Of a DNA stretch of 47,168 bases, positions 1 through 8,566 are shown in pieces. The notes under the pieces were generated by a model. It did no database searches. It worked only from the letters and a program-made list of their open reading frames with translations, and had not been told where the DNA came from. Numbering within the stretch: the first letter of the stretch is position 1; each line of letters begins with the position of its first letter. The DNA is from Lachnospiraceae bacterium. GTDB lineage: Bacteria; Bacillota; Clostridia; Lachnospirales; Lachnospiraceae. The translations under genes and the position numbers were made by a program. The stretch spans positions 1-47,168 of the forward strand of contig SVEM01000012.1 in NCBI GenBank assembly GCA_015057375.1. The letters are read 5' to 3'.

Positions 1-602
1 GTGTTTTGGTTGCAGCTACAGGAGCAAATGGTGCTGCTGAGAAAGAAGCTCTTACAAATGTTGCTATGCAGGTAGCAGCTATGAATCCACAGTATATAGG
101 AAGAGCTGATATTTCACAGGATGAAATCAACAAGATGAGAGACATCATTGTAGATAGTTCATTAAATGATGCAGCTTCCCTTCCAAAGCCAATTTTAAAT
201 GGTTTATTTGACAAAGCAGTTAATGATAAATTATTCTCAGATGCAGATCTTGCTGTATATGAAGAGAAGAAAAATGACAAATATTTATTCAACTTCCTCT
301 CAGATGCTGCTAAGGCTACATTAGCTGACCTTGCAATGCAGGATAAGGCAAATATCGCTGAGAATAAGATTTTCGGTGGTATGATCGAAGGACGTATTTC
401 TAAACAGCTTAAAGAAATCAGTCTTCTTGATCAGGTTTATGTAAAGGCAGAAGACGGCAAGCAGACAGTCGGAAAATATCTTGAGTCAGTAAACAAAGCT
501 CTTACAATTGCTAAATTCGTTCGTTTCGAAGTTGGTGAAGGTATGGAGAAGAAGAATGAAGACTTCGCTGCTGAGGTTGCTGCTCAGATGGCTGGAAACT
601 AA
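1..602 (+). CDS. tsf: Elongation factor Ts, C-terminal part (5' end outside the window)
   Basis: About 200 residues remain, read in the frame that is already open at base 3. EF-Ts is the guanine nucleotide exchange factor that regenerates EF-Tu-GTP in the cytoplasm. The family-typical core block of the form 'ALTNVAMQVAAMNPQY' is near the left edge, and 'FVRFEVGEGMEKK' followed by a short tail is the usual end of bacterial EF-Ts. The N-terminal UBA-like and first dimerisation segments are missing only because the window starts inside the gene, so this is a partial gene and not a pseudogene. The TTG near the edge is an internal Leu codon. In most bacteria rpsB precedes and pyrH-frr follow. Here a terminator and a glycoside hydrolase island follow instead. 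Confidence 0.95.
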   Translation, partial: VLVAATGANGAAEKEALTNVAMQVAAMNPQYIGRADISQDEINKMRDIIVDSSLNDAASLPKPILNGLFDKAVNDKLFSDADLAVYEEKKNDKYLFNFLSDAAKATLADLAMQDKANIAENKIFGGMIEGRISKQLKEISLLDQVYVKAEDGKQTVGKYLESVNKALTIAKFVRFEVGEGMEKKNEDFAAEVAAQMAGN

Positions 603-623
603 GAATAACATAAAAAGTATTTC

Positions 624-655
624 AAAGGCTTTTGGAGAAATCCAGAAGCCTTTTT
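624..655 (+). terminator. Intrinsic terminator of tsf
   Basis: A 13-bp stem (624-636 with 641-653, one G-U pair) closes a GAAA tetraloop and runs directly into a T-tract (TTTTT from 651). It lies 22 nt after the tsf stop codon and separates tsf from the glycoside hydrolase genes. Confidence 0.9.
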
Positions 656-697
656 CGTTATATATAAGTTTATTCTATATAACCTTTACTAAAACCA

Positions 698-726
698 TTG
701 AAAACTTCACAAAAAATAGATATGAT
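698..726 (+). promoter_or_regulatory. Candidate sigma-A promoter for the glycoside hydrolase island
   Basis: TTGAAA (698-703) and TATGAT (721-726) are separated by 17 nt and lie about 40 nt upstream of the GTG start of the GH30 gene. Transcription would begin near 733, just ahead of the AGGAGG ribosome site at 753-758. The match is good but not perfect, and no operator could be defined with confidence. Confidence 0.5.
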
Positions 727-766
727 ATAAATAACTATAGTCTTGTATTAAAAGGAGGACATTTAA

Positions 767-3700
767 GTGAGAAATTGGAATAGATTTTTAAGTATTATAA
801 CAGCATTAACTTTGTTCTTTTCAGTAGTTCCGGTAATGGATACTCCTATCGTTAAGGCGGCAGAAGTAGCTGATAATGTGGTTCGTTTACAACCGAATCA
901 GGCGTCTATATTCCATGATACAAATGGTGATGGTTTGGGTGAATTTGAAGGCTGGGGAACCTCTCTTTGCTGGTGGGCAAACAGATTGGGTTACAGCGAA
1001 ACATTGACTGCTGAAGCGGCACGGGTTTTCTTTAGTGATGAAGGCTTGGATATGAATATAGGACGTTATAATGTGGGTGGAGGAGACAATACAACCAATG
1101 CCGGTGCTCCGTTTTATCATTCGCCTCATATTAAACGTTCGGATTCTGCTGTGCCTGGATATTGTGTGGATGTAACACCTGTGCAGGCAGGAAAAACAGA
1201 AGCTGATTATGCAGATTTTGATAGAGTAGATATGGAATGTGGTTATGCATGGAATTACGACTGGAATGCAGATAAAAATCAGATGAACATTTTGATTGCA
1301 GCTGCAGAAGCAAGTGGAGAAGATTTTATTGCAGAAGCGTTTTCTAATTCGCCGCCATATTTTATGACGGTAAGTGGATGTAGTTCAGGAAATACGAATC
1401 CGGGTCAGGATAACTTGCGTGCAAATTCATTTGTTGCGTTTGGAAAATATATGGCAGATGTTATTGTACATTGGGTAGAAGAAGGTGTTATTGATTTTCA
1501 AAGTGTATCACCGATGAACGAGCCTAATACAAATTTCTGGGGCGCATATAGCAATAAACAGGAAGGATGTCACGTGGATCCGGGTAATTCCCAGTCAAGA
1601 ATGATTTTTGAGTTGTACAATGAATTGTCAGCTCAGGCTGCTGAGATGGAAGATGAAAGAGTAAGAACTGTTCTTGAGAATATCATTTATGCAGGAACTG
1701 ATGAAACAAGCATTGACTCACAGATAGATTCTTATAAGAAGCTGTCAGCAGAAGCAAAGCACATTGTTACACGTATAGATACGCATACATATGGTGGTTC
1801 GAGACGTGGAGAATTAAGTGAATTGGCAAAAACCAGCAATGAAAATCTTTGGATGTCTGAGGTGGACGGAAAATTTGCAATGGGTACAAATGCAGGAGAA
1901 ATGTCAGCCGGTCTTGGACTTGCAGAGAGAATTATGACAGACTTAAATGGCTTAAAAGCATCAGCCTGGATTCTTTGGAATGCAGTAGATAATCATATTG
2001 ATAATAACTCAAGCAGAGACGGCGGTTTTGATGTCGATACCAGAGATGCATTTTACGGTAAAACTGATATGAACGGTGGATATTGGGGAATTGCTATCGG
2101 AGATCATAATACTCAGGAAATTTTACTGACTCAGAAATATTATGCTTTTGGTCAGTTTAGCCGTTATATTCGTCCGGGCGATACTATTATTGGTTCTTCT
2201 TCAAATACATTGGCAACTTATGATGCAGAAGATAATCAGGTTGTAATTGTTGCCATTAACACAGCTGGACAGGACAAACGCTGGCAGTTTGATTTGAGTA
2301 ATTTTGAAACAATGGGTTCAGAGGTAAAAGCAATTCGTACCAGTGGTTCTTTAGCAAATGGAGAGCATTGGGCTGATGTGTCTGCACAGGTAAATACGGT
2401 TGTAGATACAGACAGTAAGAATTTCACAACAACCATGAAAGCAAATTCCATTACTACATTTATAATAGATAACGTGGTTTATGATACGGAAAATGAAGCC
2501 GGCATAAAAATGGATATTACTGCAGACATGGTAACCGGAAGTAATCCATGGAATAATAATCAGGCACTTGGTGTACAAAATGTAATCGATAATGATACAT
2601 CTACTTATTTTGACGGAGTACTTGAAGGTTGGATTCAGATCGATTTAAAAGAAGAAAAGACAATACAGGCAGTTTCATTTATACCAAGAAGCGGTTATGC
2701 ATATCGTTGTGTAAATGCATCGATATACGGTTCTGCAGATGGAAACACTTGGGATTTGTTATATACAAACACCTCTACTCCTTCAGACGGAAGTGAAATG
2801 ATTATTGAGGCGAATGATTTTGTATCAGGCAAAGATTCATATCGCTATATTAAATATGCGGTACCGGCATCTGACACAGATCTTTGTTGTAATTTGAGTG
2901 AGCTTTATGTTTATGAAAAAAAGATGTTTACACCGTCATTAATAGCAAAATTTGATTTTAATGATGAAAATAGTGGTTTTAACTATGAAGATGCGAAGGC
3001 AACAGGAGACCATTCTTTGCAGCCGTATAATGATGGAAATGCATTGTATTTAGATGGTGTTGATGATTATTTATCCATTACAAAAGCGGACGGAAGCAGT
3101 TTGATGACAGGTGTTGATGAAGCTACCATAACTATGTGGGTAAAACCTGAGACAAAAGACAGAAACTGGTTGTTTTTCATGTCGCCCGATAATGATGAAC
3201 CAATATATTTGAGCGAAAAATACGTTGGTATGATAGATGATTCCGGAAATTTACTGGGTGAAAAGTATAAAAACAATGGTCTTGTGCGTTGGGATGCATT
3301 GACAACGAATGTGCCAACGGATGATTGGTATTATGTAACCTTGGTATGTGAAAAATATCAGACTATTTTGTATGTGAATGGTGAGAAAGCGGATAGGCAG
3401 AGCAGCATCTATAGTTTGAGTGATATTTTAGGAAAAGACAGTGTGTTCTATCTTGGAAAATCGCTTTGGAGCGGCGGCGAATACTTCCATGGACTTATAG
3501 ATGATGTATGCGTATATAATTATGCACTCGATGAGGAGTCTGCAAGAAAATTATATTATGGTGAAGAACAGGATATTCCAAATACAGAAAATCCGGGTAC
3601 TGAGAATCCGGGTGCTGAAAATCCTTCAATAACTCCTGTGCCGGGATTAACTGTGCCAACAACGGAACAGATACTTACAAATAACCCTGGTATTCCAACA

Positions 3701-4300
3701 GGAAAATCTGAGGAAGCACCGAATTCAAAGTTTGGCGTATTAAAAGCACAGGTAAAGAAAACCACAAAAAGCAGTAATAAGATACAGTGGTCAAAAGTAG
3801 CAGGTGCAGACGGATATGTAGTATTAGGTAATAAATGTAATTCAGGAAAAAATGTGTACGGAATGGAAGTATTATCTGTTATAAGCAATAATTCAACCAC
3901 ATCTTATACACACAGCAATTTGAAGAAAGATACTTACTATAAGTACATCGTTCAGGCATACAAAATGACAAACGGAAAGATGGAAGTTTTGGAAACCTCT
4001 AAAACAATTCATTCTGCAACAAAAGCCAAGAAATATGCTAATGTAAAATCATTAAAGGTAAACAAGGCAAAAGTTGTATTAGCTAAGAAAGGCAAGACCT
4101 TTAAGTTAAAAGTAACCCAGAAAAAGAATGGTAAAAAATTGGTAAAACACAGAAAAGTGATGTTTGAAACCGTTGACAGCAAGGTAGCTGCCATAAACAA
4201 GAAGGGTATAATAAAGGCCAAGAAAAAAGGAACTTGTACGATTTATGTATATGCACAAAACGGTGTGTACAAGAAAGTAAAAGTAACTGTTAAAAAATAA
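767..4300 (+). CDS. Secreted multidomain GH30-family glycosidase, probable beta-1,6-galactanase
   Basis: This is a 1177-residue exported enzyme with a GTG start at 767 placed 8 nt after an AGGAGG site. Order of parts: signal peptide (about 1-31); GH30 catalytic domain (about 40-575); F5/8-type C (CBM32-like) module (about 583-720); LamG/concanavalin-like module (about 721-931); a Pro/Glu/Asn linker (about 940-980); FN3-like domain (about 987-1084); Big_2-like domain (about 1091-1177). Conserved blocks resemble GH30 beta-1,6-galactanases: 'EGWGTSLCWWANRLGYSETL', 'EAFSNSPPYFMT', 'SPMNEPNTNFWGAY' and 'WMSEVDG'. They place the acid/base at Glu252 and the nucleophile at Glu365. The GH30_5 subfamily attacks beta-1,6-galactan side chains of arabinogalactan, which is the likely but unproven substrate. 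The Lys-rich tail probably holds it at the cell surface, since no LPXTG motif is present. The next gene starts 47 nt downstream with no terminator between. Confidence 0.85.
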   Translation: MRNWNRFLSIITALTLFFSVVPVMDTPIVKAAEVADNVVRLQPNQASIFHDTNGDGLGEFEGWGTSLCWWANRLGYSETLTAEAARVFFSDEGLDMNIGRYNVGGGDNTTNAGAPFYHSPHIKRSDSAVPGYCVDVTPVQAGKTEADYADFDRVDMECGYAWNYDWNADKNQMNILIAAAEASGEDFIAEAFSNSPPYFMTVSGCSSGNTNPGQDNLRANSFVAFGKYMADVIVHWVEEGVIDFQSVSPMNEPNTNFWGAYSNKQEGCHVDPGNSQSRMIFELYNELSAQAAEMEDERVRTVLENIIYAGTDETSIDSQIDSYKKLSAEAKHIVTRIDTHTYGGSRRGELSELAKTSNENLWMSEVDGKFAMGTNAGEMSAGLGLAERIMTDLNGLKASAWILWNAVDNHIDNNSSRDGGFDVDTRDAFYGKTDMNGGYWGIAIGDHNTQEILLTQKYYAFGQFSRYIRPGDTIIGSSSNTLATYDAEDNQVVIVAINTAGQDKRWQFDLSNFETMGSEVKAIRTSGSLANGEHWADVSAQVNTVVDTDSKNFTTTMKANSITTFIIDNVVYDTENEAGIKMDITADMVTGSNPWNNNQALGVQNVIDNDTSTYFDGVLEGWIQIDLKEEKTIQAVSFIPRSGYAYRCVNASIYGSADGNTWDLLYTNTSTPSDGSEMIIEANDFVSGKDSYRYIKYAVPASDTDLCCNLSELYVYEKKMFTPSLIAKFDFNDENSGFNYEDAKATGDHSLQPYNDGNALYLDGVDDYLSITKADGSSLMTGVDEATITMWVKPETKDRNWLFFMSPDNDEPIYLSEKYVGMIDDSGNLLGEKYKNNGLVRWDALTTNVPTDDWYYVTLVCEKYQTILYVNGEKADRQSSIYSLSDILGKDSVFYLGKSLWSGGEYFHGLIDDVCVYNYALDEESARKLYYGEEQDIPNTENPGTENPGAENPSITPVPGLTVPTTEQILTNNPGIPTGKSEEAPNSKFGVLKAQVKKTTKSSNKIQWSKVAGADGYVVLGNKCNSGKNVYGMEVLSVISNNSTTSYTHSNLKKDTYYKYIVQAYKMTNGKMEVLETSKTIHSATKAKKYANVKSLKVNKAKVVLAKKGKTFKLKVTQKKNGKKLVKHRKVMFETVDSKVAAINKKGIIKAKKKGTCTIYVYAQNGVYKKVKVTVKK

Positions 4301-4347
4301 TGTGATTTAAACTATATTTTGACTAACTTTTGTATGGGGAAATGTTT

Positions 4348-7300
4348 ATGAGAAAAAAACTTTTCAGACGAATATTCACCTTGTCATTATCAGCTGCAAT
4401 TATTATTTCAGGAGTGCCTACATTTAATATAAAGGCTGCAAGCGCTGAGGTTGAAGCGGGCTTTAATAGTGATTACAATACTCTTATTATTGCAGGCGCA
4501 GACGATATCAGAAATGACATAAGTCTTATAAAACAGGCTAAGAACGGAACAAAGATTGAATGGACATCAAGTAATCCTGCTGTAATTACAGATAGTGATA
4601 CGGATGCAAACTCAATTTATGACGGAGGTATTGTTACAAGACCTGCGGCTGGCAGCAATCCTGTTGAGGTTAAGCTTACTGCAAAGCTTACAAGCAAAGA
4701 CGGATCATTAACAAAAGAAAAGGTGTTCAATGTAACGGTTGCGCCTAAGACAAAGAACCTTGATACTAAATACAATGCCGGATACTTCTGGCCTCATTTT
4801 GATGCATCGGGTGGATACGAAAAGATATTTTTTGGATATAGCACAGATGGTCTTACATGGGTTAAGTTAAATAAAGTGAACGGAGTCGTACAGCCTGTTC
4901 TTGCTAATGATGCAGTTGGAAGTGACAAAGGTGTGCGTGATCCGCATCTTATCCGTTCGGCAGACGGTGATAAATATTGGCTTATAGGAACCGATCTTCA
5001 TGCAGAAGGCGGCGGAGCCGGCGGAAGTGGTTGGAACCAAACATCTGCAAGTCAAAATATTGTGGTTTGGGAATCAAATGATTTAGTAAACTGGAGTGAG
5101 CCTCGTATTGTGTATTCAGGGTTTGATGCAGCGGGCTGCGTGTGGGCACCGGAGGCATATTATGATGAGATTAATAAAGATTACATAGTTTACTGGTCAA
5201 TTCGTGATAATACAAAAAACGGAACAAATGATAATGCTCTTCGTGTTTATGTTTGCCGTACAAGAGATTTTAACCATTTTTCTGAATCAAAGGTGTGGCT
5301 CAGCGAGGATCCTGCATCCGCCACAGAAGTAAATATAATAGACACATCAATTGTTGAGGATGACGGAAAGTTCTATCGTTTTTCAACTTCAGACTGGAAC
5401 ACAATAATTGATGTCAGCGATACATTTGATACAGAGGATGTGCTTGATATAAGAGTAAATGAAAATGAAAGCAGACCTAATGGTTCGTGGGAGCGAATTG
5501 TTAAAAGAAGCGAAAGCAGAAATGCAGGCTTTAGTTCTGACGGAGTCGAAGGTCTTACTGTTTACAAGCTTCCTGACGGAAGATGGTGCGCAATGGGAGA
5601 TCACGGCGGATACAGAGCATTTGTTACAAATGATCTTTCATCCGGAAAATTCACCGAGACAAAAGCAACATTTGTTGACGGAAGATTCAGACACGGATCA
5701 GTGATTAGACTCTCAAAGTCAGAAGAGGCAGCACTGCTTTCAGCATATAAAGAAAAAACAATAGTTCCTGATTTGAGAGATGATGATGGTACAGCAGGAA
5801 CAAAAGAGCCGATACTTGAGTTTGATTTTGAGGGAGATTTAAATAATTCTCAAATGACATTATCAGGGGATGCAAAGGTTGTTTTTGATGAAAAAAGAGA
5901 TAGTAATGTTCTTAGTTTAGATGGAAGTAACAACACATTTGCCGAGCTTTCGAAAGGATTATTTGACGGAAGAAACACCATGACGATTTCGATGGATGTA
6001 AAGAGTGAAATGAGCGACGGTAATTTCTTTACATTTACATTTGGTAAGGACAGTACGGCTTACAGCTTTTTGAAAATAAAAGGCAGCGAAATCAGAAATG
6101 CATATACAACAGACGGCTGGCAAAATGAAAAGGAAGTAAAAGGTATCGGAAATGGTACGGGCGCATGGCAGAACGTTACTATTGTATTTCTTAACAATAC
6201 AATGAGGCTGTATATTGACGGTACGCTGGTTTCGGAAAATAACAATATGGGTATAACTGTTTCGAACCTCGGAAGCGGTATAATATCATATCTTGGAAAA
6301 TCATTTTTTGCGGAAGACAGTTATTTCAAAGGAAGTTTTGATAATTTCAAGGTTTATGACAGGGCATTAAGCAGTAAGGAGATACTTGAAAGTAATATGA
6401 TGAATGTTAATTTACTTAAAAAAGTGATAATAGGTACAGAGCCGGCGTTTCCGGCAATTACAATGGGTACAGATTATCATACTGCAATTACTTCTAAGAT
6501 TGACAAAGAAAACAATATCATAACAAGTTATGTCAGAAAAGGAACGAAGTTAAGTAGTGTGCCTGTTGAACTGGATCTTGTTACATCAGGATTGAGTCTG
6601 GAACTTAATGGTGAACCGTTTGAAAATGGTTCGAAAGCGAATTTGAAAAAGGATTCTACACTTGTTATTTCAGATGGTACAAGAAGTGAGGCCTACACTA
6701 TAAAGAAGCCGATAATTTCATATAATCCTGTGCTTCCGGGACAGTATGCGGATCCTGATATTGATTATTTTGACGGGAAATACTGGATTTATCCGACAAC
6801 AGACGGATACCCGGGATGGGGTGGAACAGTATTTCATGCATGGTCTTCGGAAGATTTAGTAAACTGGGTGGATGAAGGCATAATACTTGATGTTGCAAAT
6901 GACAATCCTGCTACAAATGATAAGGATATTCAGATTGCCGCATCAAAATGGTCTGACGGAAATGCGTGGGCGCCATCAATAGAGGAAAAAGACGGCAAGT
7001 ATTATTTCTATTACTGCGGAAATATTAAGGGTGAATACACGTCTCAGTATGGAAGCGGTAAGGCTATCGGTGTTGCCTGGTCTGATTATCCTGACGGACC
7101 GTTTGTAGCAAATGACGGACCGATCGTTTATCCGAAAATGCTTCAGGAATCAAATATTGGATTTGGCGGGCAGGTCATTGACCCGTCAATATTTGTCGAT
7201 GATGATGGTAGGGCATATCTGTTTTTTGGAAATGGCACTGCTTCAGTTGCCGAACTTGAAGATGATATGTTAAGTGTAAAAGCAGGTACTATAAGACGAG

Positions 7301-8436
7301 TAAATGGATTGAATGATTTCCGTGAATCGGTTGTTGTTACAAAAAGAGACGGAATGTATCATTTTACATGGTCGTGTGATGATACGGGAAGTCCGAATTA
7401 TCATGTGAATTATGGTGTGGCTGATTCTCTTGATGGTAATACTGTTGAAGTTTCATTTAAATATACACTTCTTCAGAAAGATGAATCGCTTGACATGCTC
7501 GGAACAGCACATCAGTCAATTCTTTATATGCCTGAAACAGATGAGTGCTATATTGCATATCACAGATTTTACACACCGCTTGGCATATATACGGAAGGAC
7601 TCGGATATCACCGCGAGACATGTATAGATAAGCTGACATTTGATGAAGAAGGTTATATGGAACCGCTTAATCCTACAATGGAAGGTTTATACTATTTAGC
7701 GAAAGATACGGAAGAGGACGATGAAATAATTACGAATCCGATATCAACTCCTATACCAAATCCGGTTGTTAATACGCCAAGTCCGACAACACCTACAATA
7801 CCAACGAAGGAAAGCGTATTAAATAACAATCCCGGCATACCGGCAAACGGAAAAGAGGAGTCGGTTAATTCATCATTTGCACCGTTATTTGCATCGCTTA
7901 AAAAAGTGACAAAAAACAGTGTGAAGATAAAGTGGAAAAAAATAGCAGATGCCGATGGCTACATTGTTCTTGGAAACAAATGTAATACAGGTAAGAAAAA
8001 ATATGCGTTTGAAGTGCTTGATATAGTTTCAGGCTCTGTTACGTCATACAAACACAAAGTACTTGCAAAAGGAACTTCATATAAATATATCATTCAGGCA
8101 TATAAAATGATCGACGGTAAATTATCGATTATAACTACCGGCAAGACAGTTCACGCAACAACGGCGGGTGGCAAGAACGGTAATATCAAGGCATTGAAAG
8201 TTAACAAGTCAAAGCTTAAGCTGAAAAAAGGTAAGAAATTCTTACTGAAGGTTGCTGTTAAATACAAAGGTGGAAAAAAGAATGTTCATAGAAAAGTTTC
8301 ATATGAATCTTCTGATACAAAAGTAGCAGCCGTAAACAAAAAGGGATTGATAACAGCAAAGCGAAAAGGCTCGTGCATAATTTATGCTTATGCCGAAAAC
8401 GGAAAATGCAAAAAAATAAAAATTAAATTAAAATAG
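4348..8436 (+). CDS. Secreted double-GH43 glycosidase with LamG and Ig-like modules, probable alpha-L-arabinofuranosidase
   Basis: This is 1362 residues from the ATG at 4348, chosen because GGGGAA lies 6 nt upstream; in-frame starts at 4330 and 4342 lack a site. Order: signal peptide (about 1-33); Ig-like domain (about 34-137); first GH43 five-blade propeller (about 145-468) with 'GVRDPHLI' and 'SDGVEGLTVYKL'; LamG-like module (about 485-685); small Ig-like domain (about 691-790); second GH43 (about 791-1118); linker; FN3-like (about 1178-1272) and Big_2-like (about 1275-1362). In the second GH43 the expected catalytic set is visible: base Asp802 in 'YADPDIDY', pKa modulator Asp945 in 'IDPSIFVDDDG', acid Glu993 in 'FRESVVV'. 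Tandem GH43_22/GH43_34-type proteins in gut bacteria remove arabinofuranose from arabinogalactan, and this architecture looks the same. Its C-terminal 190 residues are clearly homologous to those of the GH30 protein upstream. Confidence 0.85.
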   Translation: MRKKLFRRIFTLSLSAAIIISGVPTFNIKAASAEVEAGFNSDYNTLIIAGADDIRNDISLIKQAKNGTKIEWTSSNPAVITDSDTDANSIYDGGIVTRPAAGSNPVEVKLTAKLTSKDGSLTKEKVFNVTVAPKTKNLDTKYNAGYFWPHFDASGGYEKIFFGYSTDGLTWVKLNKVNGVVQPVLANDAVGSDKGVRDPHLIRSADGDKYWLIGTDLHAEGGGAGGSGWNQTSASQNIVVWESNDLVNWSEPRIVYSGFDAAGCVWAPEAYYDEINKDYIVYWSIRDNTKNGTNDNALRVYVCRTRDFNHFSESKVWLSEDPASATEVNIIDTSIVEDDGKFYRFSTSDWNTIIDVSDTFDTEDVLDIRVNENESRPNGSWERIVKRSESRNAGFSSDGVEGLTVYKLPDGRWCAMGDHGGYRAFVTNDLSSGKFTETKATFVDGRFRHGSVIRLSKSEEAALLSAYKEKTIVPDLRDDDGTAGTKEPILEFDFEGDLNNSQMTLSGDAKVVFDEKRDSNVLSLDGSNNTFAELSKGLFDGRNTMTISMDVKSEMSDGNFFTFTFGKDSTAYSFLKIKGSEIRNAYTTDGWQNEKEVKGIGNGTGAWQNVTIVFLNNTMRLYIDGTLVSENNNMGITVSNLGSGIISYLGKSFFAEDSYFKGSFDNFKVYDRALSSKEILESNMMNVNLLKKVIIGTEPAFPAITMGTDYHTAITSKIDKENNIITSYVRKGTKLSSVPVELDLVTSGLSLELNGEPFENGSKANLKKDSTLVISDGTRSEAYTIKKPIISYNPVLPGQYADPDIDYFDGKYWIYPTTDGYPGWGGTVFHAWSSEDLVNWVDEGIILDVANDNPATNDKDIQIAASKWSDGNAWAPSIEEKDGKYYFYYCGNIKGEYTSQYGSGKAIGVAWSDYPDGPFVANDGPIVYPKMLQESNIGFGGQVIDPSIFVDDDGRAYLFFGNGTASVAELEDDMLSVKAGTIRRVNGLNDFRESVVVTKRDGMYHFTWSCDDTGSPNYHVNYGVADSLDGNTVEVSFKYTLLQKDESLDMLGTAHQSILYMPETDECYIAYHRFYTPLGIYTEGLGYHRETCIDKLTFDEEGYMEPLNPTMEGLYYLAKDTEEDDEIITNPISTPIPNPVVNTPSPTTPTIPTKESVLNNNPGIPANGKEESVNSSFAPLFASLKKVTKNSVKIKWKKIADADGYIVLGNKCNTGKKKYAFEVLDIVSGSVTSYKHKVLAKGTSYKYIIQAYKMIDGKLSIITTGKTVHATTAGGKNGNIKALKVNKSKLKLKKGKKFLLKVAVKYKGGKKNVHRKVSYESSDTKVAAVNKKGLITAKRKGSCIIYAYAENGKCKKIKIKLK

Positions 8437-8566
8437 TAGTATAAATTATGATAATAAATCAAAAACAGTACAAAATATGTCATTTACAATTATGTTGTAA
8501 TAAGTTATTATGTTATATGTTATAAATTATTTTTAAAATAAATTAATAAATGAAAGGGGATAATTT

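Noticed and set aside
698-712. A cre-like (CcpA) site over the -35 of the glycoside hydrolase promoter
   Set aside because: The central CG of the cre consensus is missing and one base is deleted, so it is not better than chance in AT-rich DNA.
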